DNA of 64,000 nt from Aegilops tauschii subsp. strangulata (taxonomy: Eukaryota; Streptophyta; Magnoliopsida; Poales; Poaceae). A model generated the notes under the pieces. That model had not been told where the DNA came from. It worked only from the letters and a program-made list of their open reading frames with translations, and did no database searches. Where the stretch lies: the NCBI RefSeq assembly GCF_002575655.3, contig NC_053037.3:449345793-449409792 (forward strand). Reading direction: 5' to 3'. Every line of letters starts with the position of its first letter. Position 1 is the first letter of the stretch. Positions 45,843-57,694 of the stretch are shown here, one piece after another. The translations under genes were made by a program, and so were the position numbers.

Positions 45843-47897
45843 TGTCACGCCCAAGATGCGACCCTATCCTAAAGGAACTCGACGGTCCCACCAAAGGATA
45901 GAAGCGCATCTTGAAGACGCTTTTGCAAGGTGGATATAATTACATCAACATTACATAATATTCGGGGATACATACAAGGCATACAAATGCCGCAAGAATA
46001 CAACAATACATCATGCATAAGCTCAACATCCGACTACGGATGAAACATAAACAGAAACTCAAACGACATCCACCCTGCTAGCCCAGGCTGCCGACCTGGA
46101 ACCTATCCCCTGAACGAAGAAGAAGCAGAAGAAGAACTCCAAACAAGACATCGCTCTCGCGTCATGATCATCGCAAAACCTGTACCTGCATCTGGTGGTG
46201 TAGTAATCTGTGAGCCACGAGGACTCAGCAATCCCATTACCATGGGTATCAAGACTAGCAAAGCTTAAAGGGGAAGGAAGGGGGTAAAGTGGTAAGGTTG
46301 CAGCAGCGACTAAGCATGTATGGTGGCTAACTTACGCAAATGAGAGCGAGAAGAGAAGCAAAGGAACGGTCGTGAACTAGCAATGATCAAGAAGTGATCC
46401 TGAACTCCTACTTACGTCAAACATAACCCAGAGACCGTGTTCACTTCCCGGACTCCGCCGAGAAGAGACCATCACGGCTACACACGCGGTTGATGCGTTT
46501 TAATTAAGGTCAAGTGTCAAGTTATCTACAACCGGATATTAACAAATTCCCATCTGCCTCATAACCGCGGGCACGGCTTTCGAAAGATAATACCCTGCAG
46601 GGGTATCCCAACTTAGCCCATCATAAGCTCTCACGGTCAACGAAGGATAAACCTTCTCCCGGAAAAACCCGATCAGTCTCGGAATCCCGGTTTACAAGAC
46701 ATCTCGACAATGGTAAAACAAGACCAGCAAAGCCGCCCGAATGTGCCGACAAATCCCGATAGGAGCTGCACATATCTCGTTCTTAGGGCACACCGGATGA
46801 GCAGTCCGTACAACTAAAACCAATCCTCGAGTTTCCCCAAGGTGGCGCTGCAAAGGGCTCTAGTTTGGACCAGCACTCAGAGGAACACTGGCCCGGGGGT
46901 TTAAATAAAGATGACCCTCGGGCTCGCGAAAACCCGGGGGAAAAAGGCTTAGGCGGAAAATGGTAAAACCAAAGTTTGGCCTTGCTGGAGGTGTTTTATT
47001 CAAGGCGAACTGTCAAGGGGGTCCCATAAATCACCCGACCGTGTAAGGAACGCAAACTCAAGGAACATAATCCCGGTATAACAGTAACTAGGGCGGCAAG
47101 AGTGGAACAAAACACCAGGCATAAGGCCGAGCCTTCCACCCTTTACCAAAATATATAGATGCATTAATTTAATAAGAGATATTGTGATATCCCAACATAT
47201 CCATGTTCCGACATGGAACAACTTCAACTTCACCTGCATCTAGCAACGCTATAAGAGGCGCTGAGCAAAAACGGTAACTTAGCCAAACAACGGTTTGCTA
47301 GGAAAGGATGGTTAGGGCTGACATGGCTAAAATGGGAGACATGATATAGCAAGTGATAGGTAGCGAGCATGGCAATAGAGCGAACAACTAGCATAGCAAA
47401 GATAGAAGTGATTTCGAGGGGTGGTCATCTTGCCCACCAAAAAGAAACACCATTGAGAAAAGGATTGTTGATCAGATAGATGATGCACCGGAACAATTGA
47501 AATATTTGAATGAGGTGACAACCTCGAATTAATTCAAACACAGACGAATCTCCTGAGATGTCTTCAACACTCCGGAATGAATAACTGACGAGAGGGGAAC
47601 GAGCAACGGAACATATTTGAGCCAAGGAAAGAATATGGTTACTACCGAAAATTGGAATTGAAACCACCGGAGAAGAAAAGAGATGAAGAATGTCGAACGA
47701 GGCAAAAATTCACCGGTTGAAATAATTGACGGAAGACTGAAGAGGCTCCGCACGAATGAAATAGATGCTTGAATAGCAGCTCAGACTCCGGGAATAAAAG
47801 GGTGGGAGGTCGGTAAAACAACGGCAACTTGGAAGGGGAAATCGACGAATAGCTTTGAAGAGAAAAGCACCGGTTGAAATCATTGAGGAAAAAAAAG
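45843..47897 (-). mobile_element. Antisense LTR-like segment of an unidentified Gypsy family
   Basis: On the minus strand the segment ends in the U5-like …ATCTTGGGCGTGACA. It is non-coding, with no LTR start within it, so more than 2 kb of LTR or LTR plus leader is present. The switch to RT-coding plus-strand sequence happens close to 47898. Confidence 0.6.
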
Positions 47898-50399
47898 CAA
47901 AAACTTCGCATTTGTGAAGAAGATATTCCCAAGACAGCATTCAGAACAAGCTTTGGTTCTTATGAATATACTGTCGTGTCTTTCGGCCTTGTCAATGCTC
48001 CTCCGGTGTTCTCTCGGATGATGAATTTCATCTTCAACCCCTATACCAATGAATTCGTTCTGGTGTATCTCGATGATATCTTGGTCTTCTCCAAGAATAA
48101 GCAGGATCATCCCAAACATTTGCGATTGGTGCTCGACAAGCTCAGAGAGTATCAATTCTATGCGAAGTTCTCCAAATGTGAGTTTTGGCTCGATGAAGTT
48201 CTTTTCCTTGGTCACATCATCTCTGCCAAGGGAATCGCTGTTAACCCCGAGAAGGTGTCCGCAGTTGTGGATTGGGAACCTCCTCAAAATGTCAAGCAGC
48301 TTCGAAGTTTTCTTGGTCTTGCAAGCTATTGCCGAAGATTCGTTGAGAATTTCTACAAGATTGCAAAGCCTCTTTCCAACCTCCTACAGAAGCATGTGAA
48401 ATATGTCTGGTCTCCTGAGTGTGACGTTGCTTTCAACACTCTCAAAGAGAAACTAGTCACAGCTCCTGTCTTGACTCCTCCTGATGAGTCCAAGCCGTAT
48501 GAAGTTTTCTGTGATGCTTCTCTCCAAGGTCTCGGTGCTGTATTAATGCAAGAGAAGAAAGTTGTGGCCTATACCTCTCGGCAGTTGAAGCCCAACGAGA
48601 AGAACTACCCCACTCACGATCTTGAGTTGGCGGCAGTTGTCCATGCGTTGATTACGTGGAGACATCTCTTGTTGGGAAGACAAGTGGACATTTTCACTGA
48701 TCACAAGAGTCTCAAGTATATCTTCACTCAGCCCAACCTCAACCTCAGGCAGACTCGATGGGTCGAAATGATTCAAGAGTACAATCCGAGTATCGAATAT
48801 ACTCCAGGCAAAGCAAATGTCATTGTAGATGCTTTAAGCAGGAAGGCTTATTGCAACAGCTTAATTCTCAAGCCTTTCCAACCGGATCTTTGTGAAGCTT
48901 TCCGCAAGCTGAATCTCCAAGTTGTTCCTCAAGGCTTTCTTGCCAACCTCATAGTATCTCCTACTTTGGAAGATCAAATTCGTGAGGCACAACTCCTTGA
49001 TGCCATGGTGAAGAAGGTGAAACGTGCTATCGACAAGGGTCTTTCCAAATACAAGTTCTATCACATTGATGACAGAGACACTTTGTTCTTCGAGGACCGG
49101 ATTGTGGTTCCTAAAGGTGATCTAAGGAAAGTCATAATGAACGAGGCGCACAATTCTCTCCTATCCATTCATCCTAGAAGTACGAAGATGTATCATGACC
49201 TCAAGCAATCGTATTGGTGGACTCGAATGAAGCGAGAAATTGCTCAATTCGTGAATGAATGTGATGTCTGTCGAAGAGTGAAAGCAGAACACCAACGACC
49301 AGCTGGTCTCCTCCAACCTCTTGCTATCCCAGAATGGAAGTTTGATCATATCGAAATGGACTTCGTGACTGGATTTCCAAAGTCCAAGCGCGGAAATGAT
49401 GCTATCTTCGTTGTCATCGACAAGCTCTCTAAAGTGGCTCATTTCCTTCCAATCAAAGAATCCATCACAGCAGCTCAGCTGGCAGAGCTCTACACCTCCA
49501 GAATTGTCTCCTTGCACGACATTCCACAATTGATTTCTTCAGATCGTGGAAGCATCTTCACCTCTAAGTTCTGGGACTCCTTCTAGAAGGCCATGGGCAC
49601 TCACATTCGCTTCAGCACAGCTTTCCATCCTCAAACTAGTGGCCAAGTCGAGCGAGTCAATCAAATTCTTGAAGATATGCTCAGGGCTTGTGTCATTTCC
49701 TTTGGCATGAAATGGGAAGATTGTCTACCTTATGCTGAATTCTCCTACAACAACAGCTTCCAAGCGAGTTCGGGCAAGGCCCCATTCGAGATTCTCTATG
49801 GCAGAAAGTGCCGTACTCCTCTCAATTGGTCAGAGACTGGTGAACGTCAACTTCTTGGCAATGACTTAATCACTGAAGCTGAAGAAATGTGTAAAGTCAT
49901 CCGTGATAATCTCAAAGCCGCGCAATCGCGCCAGAAGATCTACTATGATAGTAAGCATCGTGATTTGGCTTTCGAGATCGGAGACCATGTCTACCTCCGC
50001 GTCTCTCCAATGAAAGGCACTCGTCGCTTCGGTATCAAAGGGAAGCTTGCCCCTAGATACGTGGGTCCTTTCAAGATCCTTGGTAGAAGAGGCGACCTCG
50101 CCTATCAACTTGAGCTTCCTTCCAACTTCGCGAACGTGCATGATGTGTTCCACGTGTCACAGCTCCGCAAGTGCTTCAAGACGCCTGAGCGCACTATCGA
50201 CTTCGAAGAGATTGACCTCCAAGAAGATTTGTCTTATCATGAGCACCCAGTTGCTATTCTTGAAGAAACTGAGCGCAAGACTCGCAACAAGTCTATCAAA
50301 TTTCTGAAAGTGAAGTGGTCGCACCATTCCGACCGGGAAGCCACCTGGGAACACGAGGACCATCTCCGTTCTGAATATCCGGAGTTCTTTCAGTCCTAG
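47898..50399 (+). pseudogene. Chromovirus-type Gypsy Pol, N-terminally truncated
   Basis: Homology begins inside RT at [14 protein letters not shown]. The catalytic box YLDD is at 48066-48077. RNase H has [33 protein letters not shown] and VDALSRK. Integrase has [30 protein letters not shown] and VERVNQILEDML. The C-terminus (KVKWSHHSDREATWE) is chromodomain-like, as in the Tekay/Del branch. One TAG at 49584-49586 interrupts an otherwise continuous frame. Gag, protease and the front half of RT are missing. The apparent ATG at 47874 lies before the homology and is not real. Confidence 0.9.
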
Positions 50400-50435
50400 A
50401 TCTCGGGACGAGATCCTCTCGTAGTGGTGGAGTGT

Positions 50436-51275
50436 TGTAACACCCCGCATGTAACTTGCCATATTTGTAACTCCGACTCTTGCCATTTTCGGCTATGTGT
50501 TATGTTTTTCCCTCCGTTGTCGGGTTTTGTCTTTCGTTTTGTATTTTTTCATGTCATGCATTTTCATATCATGTCATCATGTGCATTGCATTTGCATACG
50601 TGTTCGTCTCATGCATCCGAGCATTTTCCCCGTTGTCCGTTTTTCAATCCGGCGCTCCTATCTCCTCCGGTGCACCCCTCTAGTTTTCTTTCGTGTGCGT
50701 GTGTCAAACTTTCTCAGAATGGACCGAGGCTTGTCAAGTGGCCTTATTATACCACCCGGAGTCTACCGGTCAAGTTTCGTTCCATTTGGAGGTCGTTTGA
50801 TACTCCAACGGTTAACCAGGCATCCGCAAAGTCCATTTGAGTGTCCAGCAAAAACCCCCTCTAAAACCAGCCCAAAACCCACCAAAACAGTTGCAGGTGT
50901 CGACGATGCCAGTGCAGTTGATGGCATCGATCTCAAGTGGGAGTTCGACGAGGAACGTGGTCGTTACTATGTGTCTTTTCCTGATGATCAGTAGTGGAGC
51001 CCAGTTGGGATGATCGGGGATCTAGAATTTGGGGTTATCTTATTTTCATCTGGATTTTGACCGTAGTCGGTCTATATGCTTGTATTTTGGATGATGTATG
51101 AATAATATTTATGTATTGTGTGAAGTGGCGATTGTAAGCCAACTCTTTATCCCATTCTTGTTCATTACATGGGATTGTGTGAAGATGACCCTTCTTGCGA
51201 CAAAACCACTATGCGGTTATGCCTCTAAGTCGTGCCTCGACACGTGGGAGATATAGCCACATCGTGGGCGTTACA
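50436..51275 (+). repeat. 3' LTR of the chromovirus segment
   Basis: About 840 bp, starting TGTAACACCCCGCATG soon after the end of pol and ending GGGCGTTACA. A start three bases earlier (TGTTGTAAC) is possible. No 5' partner exists in the window. Confidence 0.82.
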
Positions 51276-51280
51276 AATAT
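51276..51280. repeat. Target-site duplication AATAT, right copy
   Basis: It matches 45838-45842. Confidence 0.85.
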
Positions 51281-52784
51281 AACCAGAAACAATGTCTCCA
51301 ATGCTCAAGTTAGCATAGTCAGTGATATCCAGTCTGGCCTTGCGGCGCTCCAGCGGTTCTTCTTTAGCAGACCATCTGGCCAGCACAATGGGTCTTCCCG
51401 GCTCAACATGTTCGGTCCGGGTAATCACCACATCCGGGTCATCGGCCGGTTGAGCTGAGCTGGGGATCTCCGGGTTGTCAGAACCCTCCTTGGCTTGTTG
51501 TTCAGTTGGAGCGGTGGTTTCTGGAGCTGGTGTAGACGGCGGCTCAGAAGCAGAGGCGTTGGGTTCAGCCAAGACCGGTTCTTCGACCGGGTGACTCTTC
51601 TTTGCCATCTTGCTGAGCTTTGCTTGTGCGCTGAAAGTCAAAAGATTAGTGCAAAAACATGAGTAAGATAAGCACAAAATAAGATGATCATCATTACCCG
51701 GGTGCAGTCTTGAAAGCCGGCAAGTTAGATTGCATGGAGTCACCGGAGGAAGGTGAAGTTTCCTGATAGTTTGAATCAGAAGAGTTGAGTGGTTGACGAG
51801 TGATGCCCGCCAAAGGATGAAAAGGATATAAGTTGGAGATAACCTCGGTCCGGCGCTTCCTTGATGCTTCAGGTAAGCCGGAGGAGAGATTTGCATCCTT
51901 GTTGGCACGGGTTTGCCTCCGGCTCTCATGAATCTGTTGCTTCAAAAGAAATTGAGGATCTTGATAAGCTAAAGGATGGGAAAATCTTACTTTCCGGGTT
52001 ACTCTTTGGACTTTCAGCCTTCGCAAGGGCTCCGAGTCGGAGGAAAGTATAGTTACCTCTTCAATCAGCGGGTTACTCGCTCCGGTGTCCTCCTGCTGAT
52101 AATCAGTGTCAATAAGGTGGTTAAGAACAAACAAAGAAAAGAGCATAAGAATGAAGGGTTACCTCTGACTCGGAGGTGTCATCCAGCTGAAGCAGGTCTG
52201 AGGCGCTAGGCTTACTCCCCTTCTTGCGGGGAGCGGCTCTCCTGGCGGCTTTCTTAGCCTTCCTGGCTTTTTTAGCCGCCTCATGATCGTACTTGACCTT
52301 CCAGAACTTATCATTAGCCTGAAAAATACAACAAAGATTTCTGGAGGTTAAGATGAAAATTGTTAAAATGAAAAGTAAGGTGCTCAGATCAGTAGCTTAC
52401 CGCCGGAGCTGGGTTAGCTTTGCAGAAGGGACTTAAGCCTGTCCTCCCGCAGTCTGCTAAGCTCTCATTCAGAAGGGACTTGGTCATGTCGTCAACGACA
52501 TCCTCAGGTAAGTCATTGGGGCTGTGCCGCAGAGGATCATCCTTCCGGCCCGTGTAATCACACATTAAGCCGGGGCGGCGGCTCAAGGGAATCACCCGCC
52601 AGGCAATCCAGACCCGGACCAGATCAACGCCGTTAAGACCATTTCGCAGAAGAGCTTTTATCTTGTTGATGGTAGGGATAAGCGGTTGACGCTCAGCTTG
52701 AGATAATTTGTAACGTTGGACCTCACCCAGTTGCACGTAATGGGTGCCTTGGGAGCCTTGGGCGGCATTGGGAAAGATGAAAGC

Positions 52785-53492
52785 CTATGACAAAAGGAAA
52801 TGTCCGGTTCAAATATAAGCCGGAGGAAGATTCCAGTTCAGTATTCAAGATGGCGGCTTATGAAGGGGCCTAATGATATATGGCTAATTGTGTCGGGTTA
52901 TCTAAGCCGCTGTGGACATCATGAGTAATTCAAGTTGTTTAAAACTCTATCATAAATGAGCCGGAAATTTCAGAGCTAACGGATGCAATTTTTGACTAAG
53001 TGTGGCACAAACAGTTTTCACAGATCGCAGTAATTATTTTGGATCAAACGGTCGTCTAGAAAGGAAAAAATTTCTAGACCTAAAAACTGGCACAAAGAAG
53101 TTCATCAGTTCTAATGAGGTCTTTTTGCAAGCAAGAGGGATCTGCTTGTATTGGAAATGGGTGCGAAACCACTACCGCAGGAGTTCTATCCTACTTTCCG
53201 GATCAAAAGAGGTCGCTGGGCCGGAACTGTGAAGAACTTGAGATGAACTACGAAGAACAGGGGAAGAACTACAGAACCCTAATGCGAATCTACTGTAGGG
53301 AGGGGCAAGGACATACTGGCGCTGATGAGATGCGGAGGTCGCCGCCGTTTCTCTGGACCAGTTCAGGGTGATGCAGCGGCCGAGGTTGAGGAAGACAAGG
53401 GGCGCGGCGGCGGCGGCGGAGCTCGAGCTCTCGGGCGCCAGAGGAGGAAGACGATGGAGGAGAGGAGTGAATGAAGGGTTGTGGGCCGGGCC
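52785..53492 (-). other. Leader and remnant first exon(s) of the antisense gene
   Basis: Downstream of the antisense TATA box the minus strand has a GC-rich leader-like stretch (53290-53465). AT-richer sequence follows with no domain that I recognise. The N-terminal domain of the antisense protein was probably lost here. Confidence 0.45.
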
Positions 53493-53500
53493 TATTTATA
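53493..53500 (-). promoter_or_regulatory. Antisense TATA box inside the Tat-type element
   Basis: The minus strand reads TATAAATA with C/G-rich flanks, about 285 bp from the 3' LTR and upstream of the antisense exons. It would drive transcription opposite to gag-pol. Confidence 0.6.
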
Positions 53501-53784
53501 AGGGTGGCCGGTAAATGGGCGCGAGAAACGAGGAGGCCGAAGACATGATTATCTTGCCGCAGAAACGCCTCGATTTTCGGGATGGTCATTAAGAGATAAG
53601 ATCCGTTGGGATATGACAGAATAAAAAATGAATTTAATGGAAGATGACGTCATGGCGGGTTACCAGGAATCCAGAAGATGACGTCACGGCGGGTTATAGC
53701 CTTCGCACAAGCAGAAGCCGGAAGATTTTCTCTTAAAGGGATTGAAGATTGACATGAACCGGTTCAAATCAATCTGGGGCCTAA

Positions 53785-54304
53785 TGTTGAGGATATAACC
53801 ATTAGAGTCACCCGCCCAGGAGGGGCTGGGTTGCTCATACAGATCATCACGTGAAGCCCAGTACCAAGGTTGAGGATGGCGGATCAATAATGGGCTTAAG
53901 ACCCGGAGGCGGCTTAAGGCCCGTAGTGATAAACCGCCGTTATAGCAAGACTTGTAATGTAAGGCAAGAGTAGTTAAGAGTCCGAGCCGGATACTGTTAT
54001 AAGCCGGCCGGGACTCTGAGAGCCGCTGGGCGTCAACCTCTCTATATAAAGGGACGACCCGGCGGCGGTTCAGGACGAGAGACAACAGATCGACAGCCAG
54101 GCCTAGCGATTAAGCTCCCTGGTCATCGAAACCCTAAGTAAATACCGCCTCAACTGGACGTAGGCTTTTACCTTCATCGTAAGGGGCCGAACCAGTATAA
54201 CCCTCGTGTTCCTTGTCCCGCTTAACCCCTTTAAGCTTCCTAGCTGCGATGGCTCCATGAATAAGTCCTTGCACGAGGACGTCTGCCGTGACAATTCCAC
54301 GACA
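53785..54304 (+). repeat. 3' LTR of the Tat-type element
   Basis: 520-bp partner of 36410-36929 with about 13 differences, preceded by the purine tract CTGGGGCC at 53774-53781. Confidence 0.95.
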
Positions 54305-54309
54305 AAAAC
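54305..54309. repeat. Target-site duplication AAAAC, right copy
   Basis: It matches 36405-36409. The host ORF resumes at 54310. Confidence 0.93.
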
Positions 54310-54906
54310 CCTAAGCTTGGGGATGCTAGTTTTGCTAGGTCCACTATCTGTTGCAATGATCATGATTGGGGTGATTCTTCTTACGATCTTGAAAATTTAC
54401 TTACTCCCCATGATGAATATGAGATTGATAATAATGTTTGCAATAATATTGAAAGTGGGTTTGGAAGAGTGTCAACTTTAGATCCCACATATTTGGAAAA
54501 TGTTCAATCTGATGAATTTTTTGATAAAAGTGGGTTTGGAGAGGTCACGACTTTAGTTAATGTTGATCCCACTATTTTGGAAGAGTGTCAACTTTGCATG
54601 CATGTGGATCATGTTGAAAATATTTTATGTGATAGCTATTTTGTTAAATTTTCTTATGATCCCACATGTAATTATTATGAGAGAGGAAAATATGGTTGTA
54701 AAAATTTTCATGTTGCTAAATTACCTCTGGTTATGTTGAGATTGTTATTGTTTCTTTCCTCTTCCTTGCATATGCTAGTTTTTGCTTGCTATGATAATTT
54801 GTTTGCCTATAAGATGCCTATTCATAGGAATTATGTTAGACTTAGATGTGTTTTTCATATGCTTTATGATGCTCTCTTTGTGCTTCAATTCTTGTCTTTC
54901 ATGTGA
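54310..54906 (+). pseudogene. Unknown ORF of the Athila-like element, 3' part
   Basis: The frame is open from the insertion point to a TGA at 54904-54906. It carries two related acidic units built around FGxVxTL and DPT-LE, then Cys-containing segments. The C-terminus is strongly hydrophobic (VMLRLLLFLSSSLHMLVFAC and a second FVLQFLSFM stretch), suggesting membrane association, as in Env-like proteins of some Athila elements. The similarity in layout is only suggestive. I find no named family. Confidence 0.6.
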
Positions 54907-55631
54907 GCATCATCGAAATTATCAATGCCTAGCTAGGGGCGTTAAACGATAGCGCTTGTTGGGAGGCAACCCAATTTTATTTTAGTTTTTTTATTTTTGC
55001 TTCTGATTAGGAATAAATATTTGATATAGCCTCTGGTTAGATGTTTTTTTTATGTTTTAATTAGTGTTTGTGCCAAGTTAAACTTATAGGATCTTCTTGG
55101 ATGATAGTTATTTGATTTTGCTGTAAATTCCAGAAACTTTCTGTTCACGAAACAATTTGTTAAAAATCACCAGAACGTGATAAAATATTGATTCCAATTG
55201 CTTCTGATCAATATACAAATTGTCTAGGTAGTCCTATTTTGGCTGAATTTTTGGAGTTCCAGAAGTTTGCGGTAGTCACAGATTACTACAGACTGTTCTG
55301 TTTTGACAGATTCTGTTTTTCGTGTGTTGTTTGCTTATTTTGATGAATCTATGGCTAGTAAAATAGTTTATAAACCATATAGAAGTTGGAATACAGTAGT
55401 TTTAACACCAATATAAATAAAGAATGAGTTCATTAAAGTACCTTGAAGTGGTCTTTTGTTTTCTTTCGCTAACGGAGCTTACGAGATTTTCTGTTAAGTT
55501 TTGTGTTGTGAAGTTTTCAAGTTTTGGGTAAAAGATTTGATGGATTATGGAACAAGGAGTGGCAAGAGCCTAAGCTTGGGGATTCCCATGGCACCCCAAG
55601 ATAATCTAAGGACACCTAAAAGCCAAAGCTT

Positions 55632-55655
55632 GGGGATGCCCCGGAAGGCATCCCC
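55632..55655. other. Hairpin overlapping a polypurine-like copy
   Basis: GGGGATGCC, six bases, GGCATCCCC: a perfect 9-bp stem formed from the polypurine-like word and its complement. Confidence 0.85.
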
Positions 55656-57680
55656 TCTTTCGTCCACTTCCAACGGTAACTTTACTTGGAGCTATATTTT
55701 TATTAGCCACATGATATGTGTTTTGCTTGGAGCGTCTTGTATTATTTGAGTCTTTATTTGTTAGTTTACCACAATAATCCTTGCTGTACACACCTTTTGA
55801 GAGAGACACACCTGATTCGGAAATTATTAGAATACTGTATGTGCTTCACTTATATCTTTTGAGTTATATAGTTTTTGCTCTAGTGCTTCACTTATATCTT
55901 TTAGTGCACGGTGGTGGATTTGTTTTATAGAAACTATTGTTCTCTCATGCTTCACTTAGATTATTTTGAGAGTCCTACAAAACAGCATGGTAGTTTTCTT
56001 TAACAATAATAGGCATTCAAGATTAGTAAAGAAAAAAGAAAATTCTTAAGAGTGTGTTGAATACTATGAGAAGTTTGATGCTTGATAATTGTTTTGAGAT
56101 ATGAAGATGGTGATATTAGAGTCATGCTAGTTGAGTAGTTCTGAATTTGAGAAATACATGTGTTAAAGTTTGTGATTCCCATAGCATGCATGTATGGTGA
56201 ACCATTATGTGATGAAGTCGGAGCATGATTTATTTATTGATTGTCCTCCTTATGAGTGGCGGTCGGGGACGAGCGATGGTCTTTTCCTACCAATCTATCC
56301 CCCTAGGAGCATGCGCGTAATACTTTGCTTTGATAACTTGTAGATTTTTGCAATAAGTATATGAGTTCTTTATGACTAATGTTGAGTCCATGGATTATAC
56401 ACACTTTTCTTCCTTCCACCATTGCTAGCCTCTCTAATACCGCGCACTTTTCGCCGGTATCATACACCCACCATATACCTTCCTCAAAATAGCCACCATA
56501 CCTACCTATCACGGCATTTCCATAGCCATTCCGAGATATATTGCCATGCAACTTACCACCGTTCCATTTACTATGACACGCTCCATCATTGTCATATTGC
56601 TTCACATGATCATGTAGTTGACATTGTATTTGTGGCAAAGCCACCGTTCATAATTCTTTCATACATGTCACTCTTGATTCATTGCATAGCCCGGTACACC
56701 GCCGGAGGCATTCACATAGAGTCATATTTTGTTCTAAGTATTGAGTTGTAAGAAAATAAAAGTGTGATGATCATCATTTTTAGAGCATTGTCCCAACTGA
56801 GGAAAGGATGGAGACTATGATTCCCCCACAAGTAAGGATGAGACTCCGGACGAAAAAAAGAGGCCATAAAAAAGGCCCAAATAAAAAAATGAATGAGAGA
56901 AAAAGAGAGAAGGGACAATGTTACTATCCTTTTACCACACTTGTGCTTCAAAGTAGCACCATGATCTTCATGATAAAGAGTCTCCTATGATATCACTTTC
57001 ATATACTAGTGGGAATTTTTCATTATAGAACTTGGCTTGTATATTCCAATGATGGGCTTCCTCAAAATGCCCTAGGTCTTCGTGAGCAAGCGAGTTGGAT
57101 GCACACCCACTTAGTTTCTTTTGTTGAGCTTTCATATACTTATAGCTCTAGTGCATCCGTTGCATGGCAATCCCTACTCACTCACATTGATATCTATTGA
57201 TGGGCATCTCCATAGGCCGTTGATACGCCTAGTTGATGTGCGACTATCTTCTCCTTTTTGTCTTCTCCACAACCACCATTCTACTCCACATATAGTGCTA
57301 TGTCCATGGCTCACACTCATGTATTGCGTGAAGATTGAAAAAGTTTGAGAACGTCAAAAGTATGAAACAATTGCTTGGCTTGTCATCGGGGTTGTGCATG
57401 ATTTAAATATTTTGTGTGGTGAAGATAGAGCATAGGCAGACTATATGATTTTGTAGGGATAACTTTCTTTGGCCATGTTATTTTGAGAAGACATAATTGC
57501 TTAGTTAGTATGCTTGAAGTATTATTATTTTTATGTCAATATTAAACTTTTGTCTTGAATCTTTCGGATCTGAATATTCATACGACAATTAAGAATAATT
57601 ACATTGAAATTATGCCAAGTAGCATTCCACATCAAAAATTCTGTTTTTATCATTTACCTACTCGAGGATGAGCAGGAATT

Positions 57681-57694
57681 AAGCTTGGGGATGC
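57681..57694 (+). other. Polypurine tract of the Athila-like element
   Basis: AAGCTTGGGGATGC ends one base before the 3' LTR start TGATACG. Confidence 0.8.

Larger units (their letters stand above)
45843..51275. mobile_element. Chimeric retrotransposon insertion with two inverted, non-matching LTR ends
   Basis: The left end reads TGTCACGCCCAAGATGCG, which is the reverse complement of an LTR 3' terminus (…GGGCGTGACA). The right end …GTGGGCGTTACA is the 3' terminus of a plus-strand LTR. A perfect AATAT duplication flanks the whole, so it entered the exon as one unit or was rearranged afterwards. It comprises about 2 kb of antisense LTR-like DNA, then a truncated plus-strand chromovirus pol and its 3' LTR. 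The two LTRs share only the terminal bases and a general layout. Confidence 0.75.
44515..52784 (-). pseudogene. Spliced antisense gene of the Tat-type element, split by an insertion
   Basis: Six minus-strand exons with GT/AG borders can be drawn: 52401-52784, 52163-52318, 51698-52095, 51276-51630 joined across the insertion to 45772-45837, 45261-45537 and 44515-45158. The first has SRRPGLMCDYTGRKDDPLRH; the second is Lys/Arg-rich; the fourth contains ARWSAKEEPLERRKARLD. The fifth is a coiled coil (TERMTWAEEKTALLSRAEQ), and the last ends at a stop at 44515-44517. The protein resembles antisense 'putative gypsy type' ORF products of Tat elements, but the N-terminal domain is missing. Removing the insertion with one AATAT copy leaves the fourth exon in frame. 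Its function is unknown. Confidence 0.72.
36410..54304 (+). mobile_element. Tat-type Gypsy element with gag-pol and a spliced antisense gene
   Basis: Two 520-bp LTRs (start TGTTGAGGATATAACC, end CCACGACA), TSD AAAAC, primer-binding site TTGGCGCCCACCGTGGGG and a purine tract CTGGGGCC before the 3' LTR define it. Gag, protease, RT, RNase H, second RNase H and integrase follow in order on the plus strand to 43402. A non-coding repeat region and an antisense multi-exon gene fill the rest. About 13 LTR differences were counted. Three stops and two frameshifts inactivate gag-pol. A 5.4-kb insertion at 45843-51275 splits the antisense gene. Confidence 0.94.

Noticed and set aside
56808..57348. Short frames in the AT-rich tail of the Athila-like element.
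   Set aside because: They are low-complexity or short, with no homology that I recognise, and lie in its 3' non-coding region.
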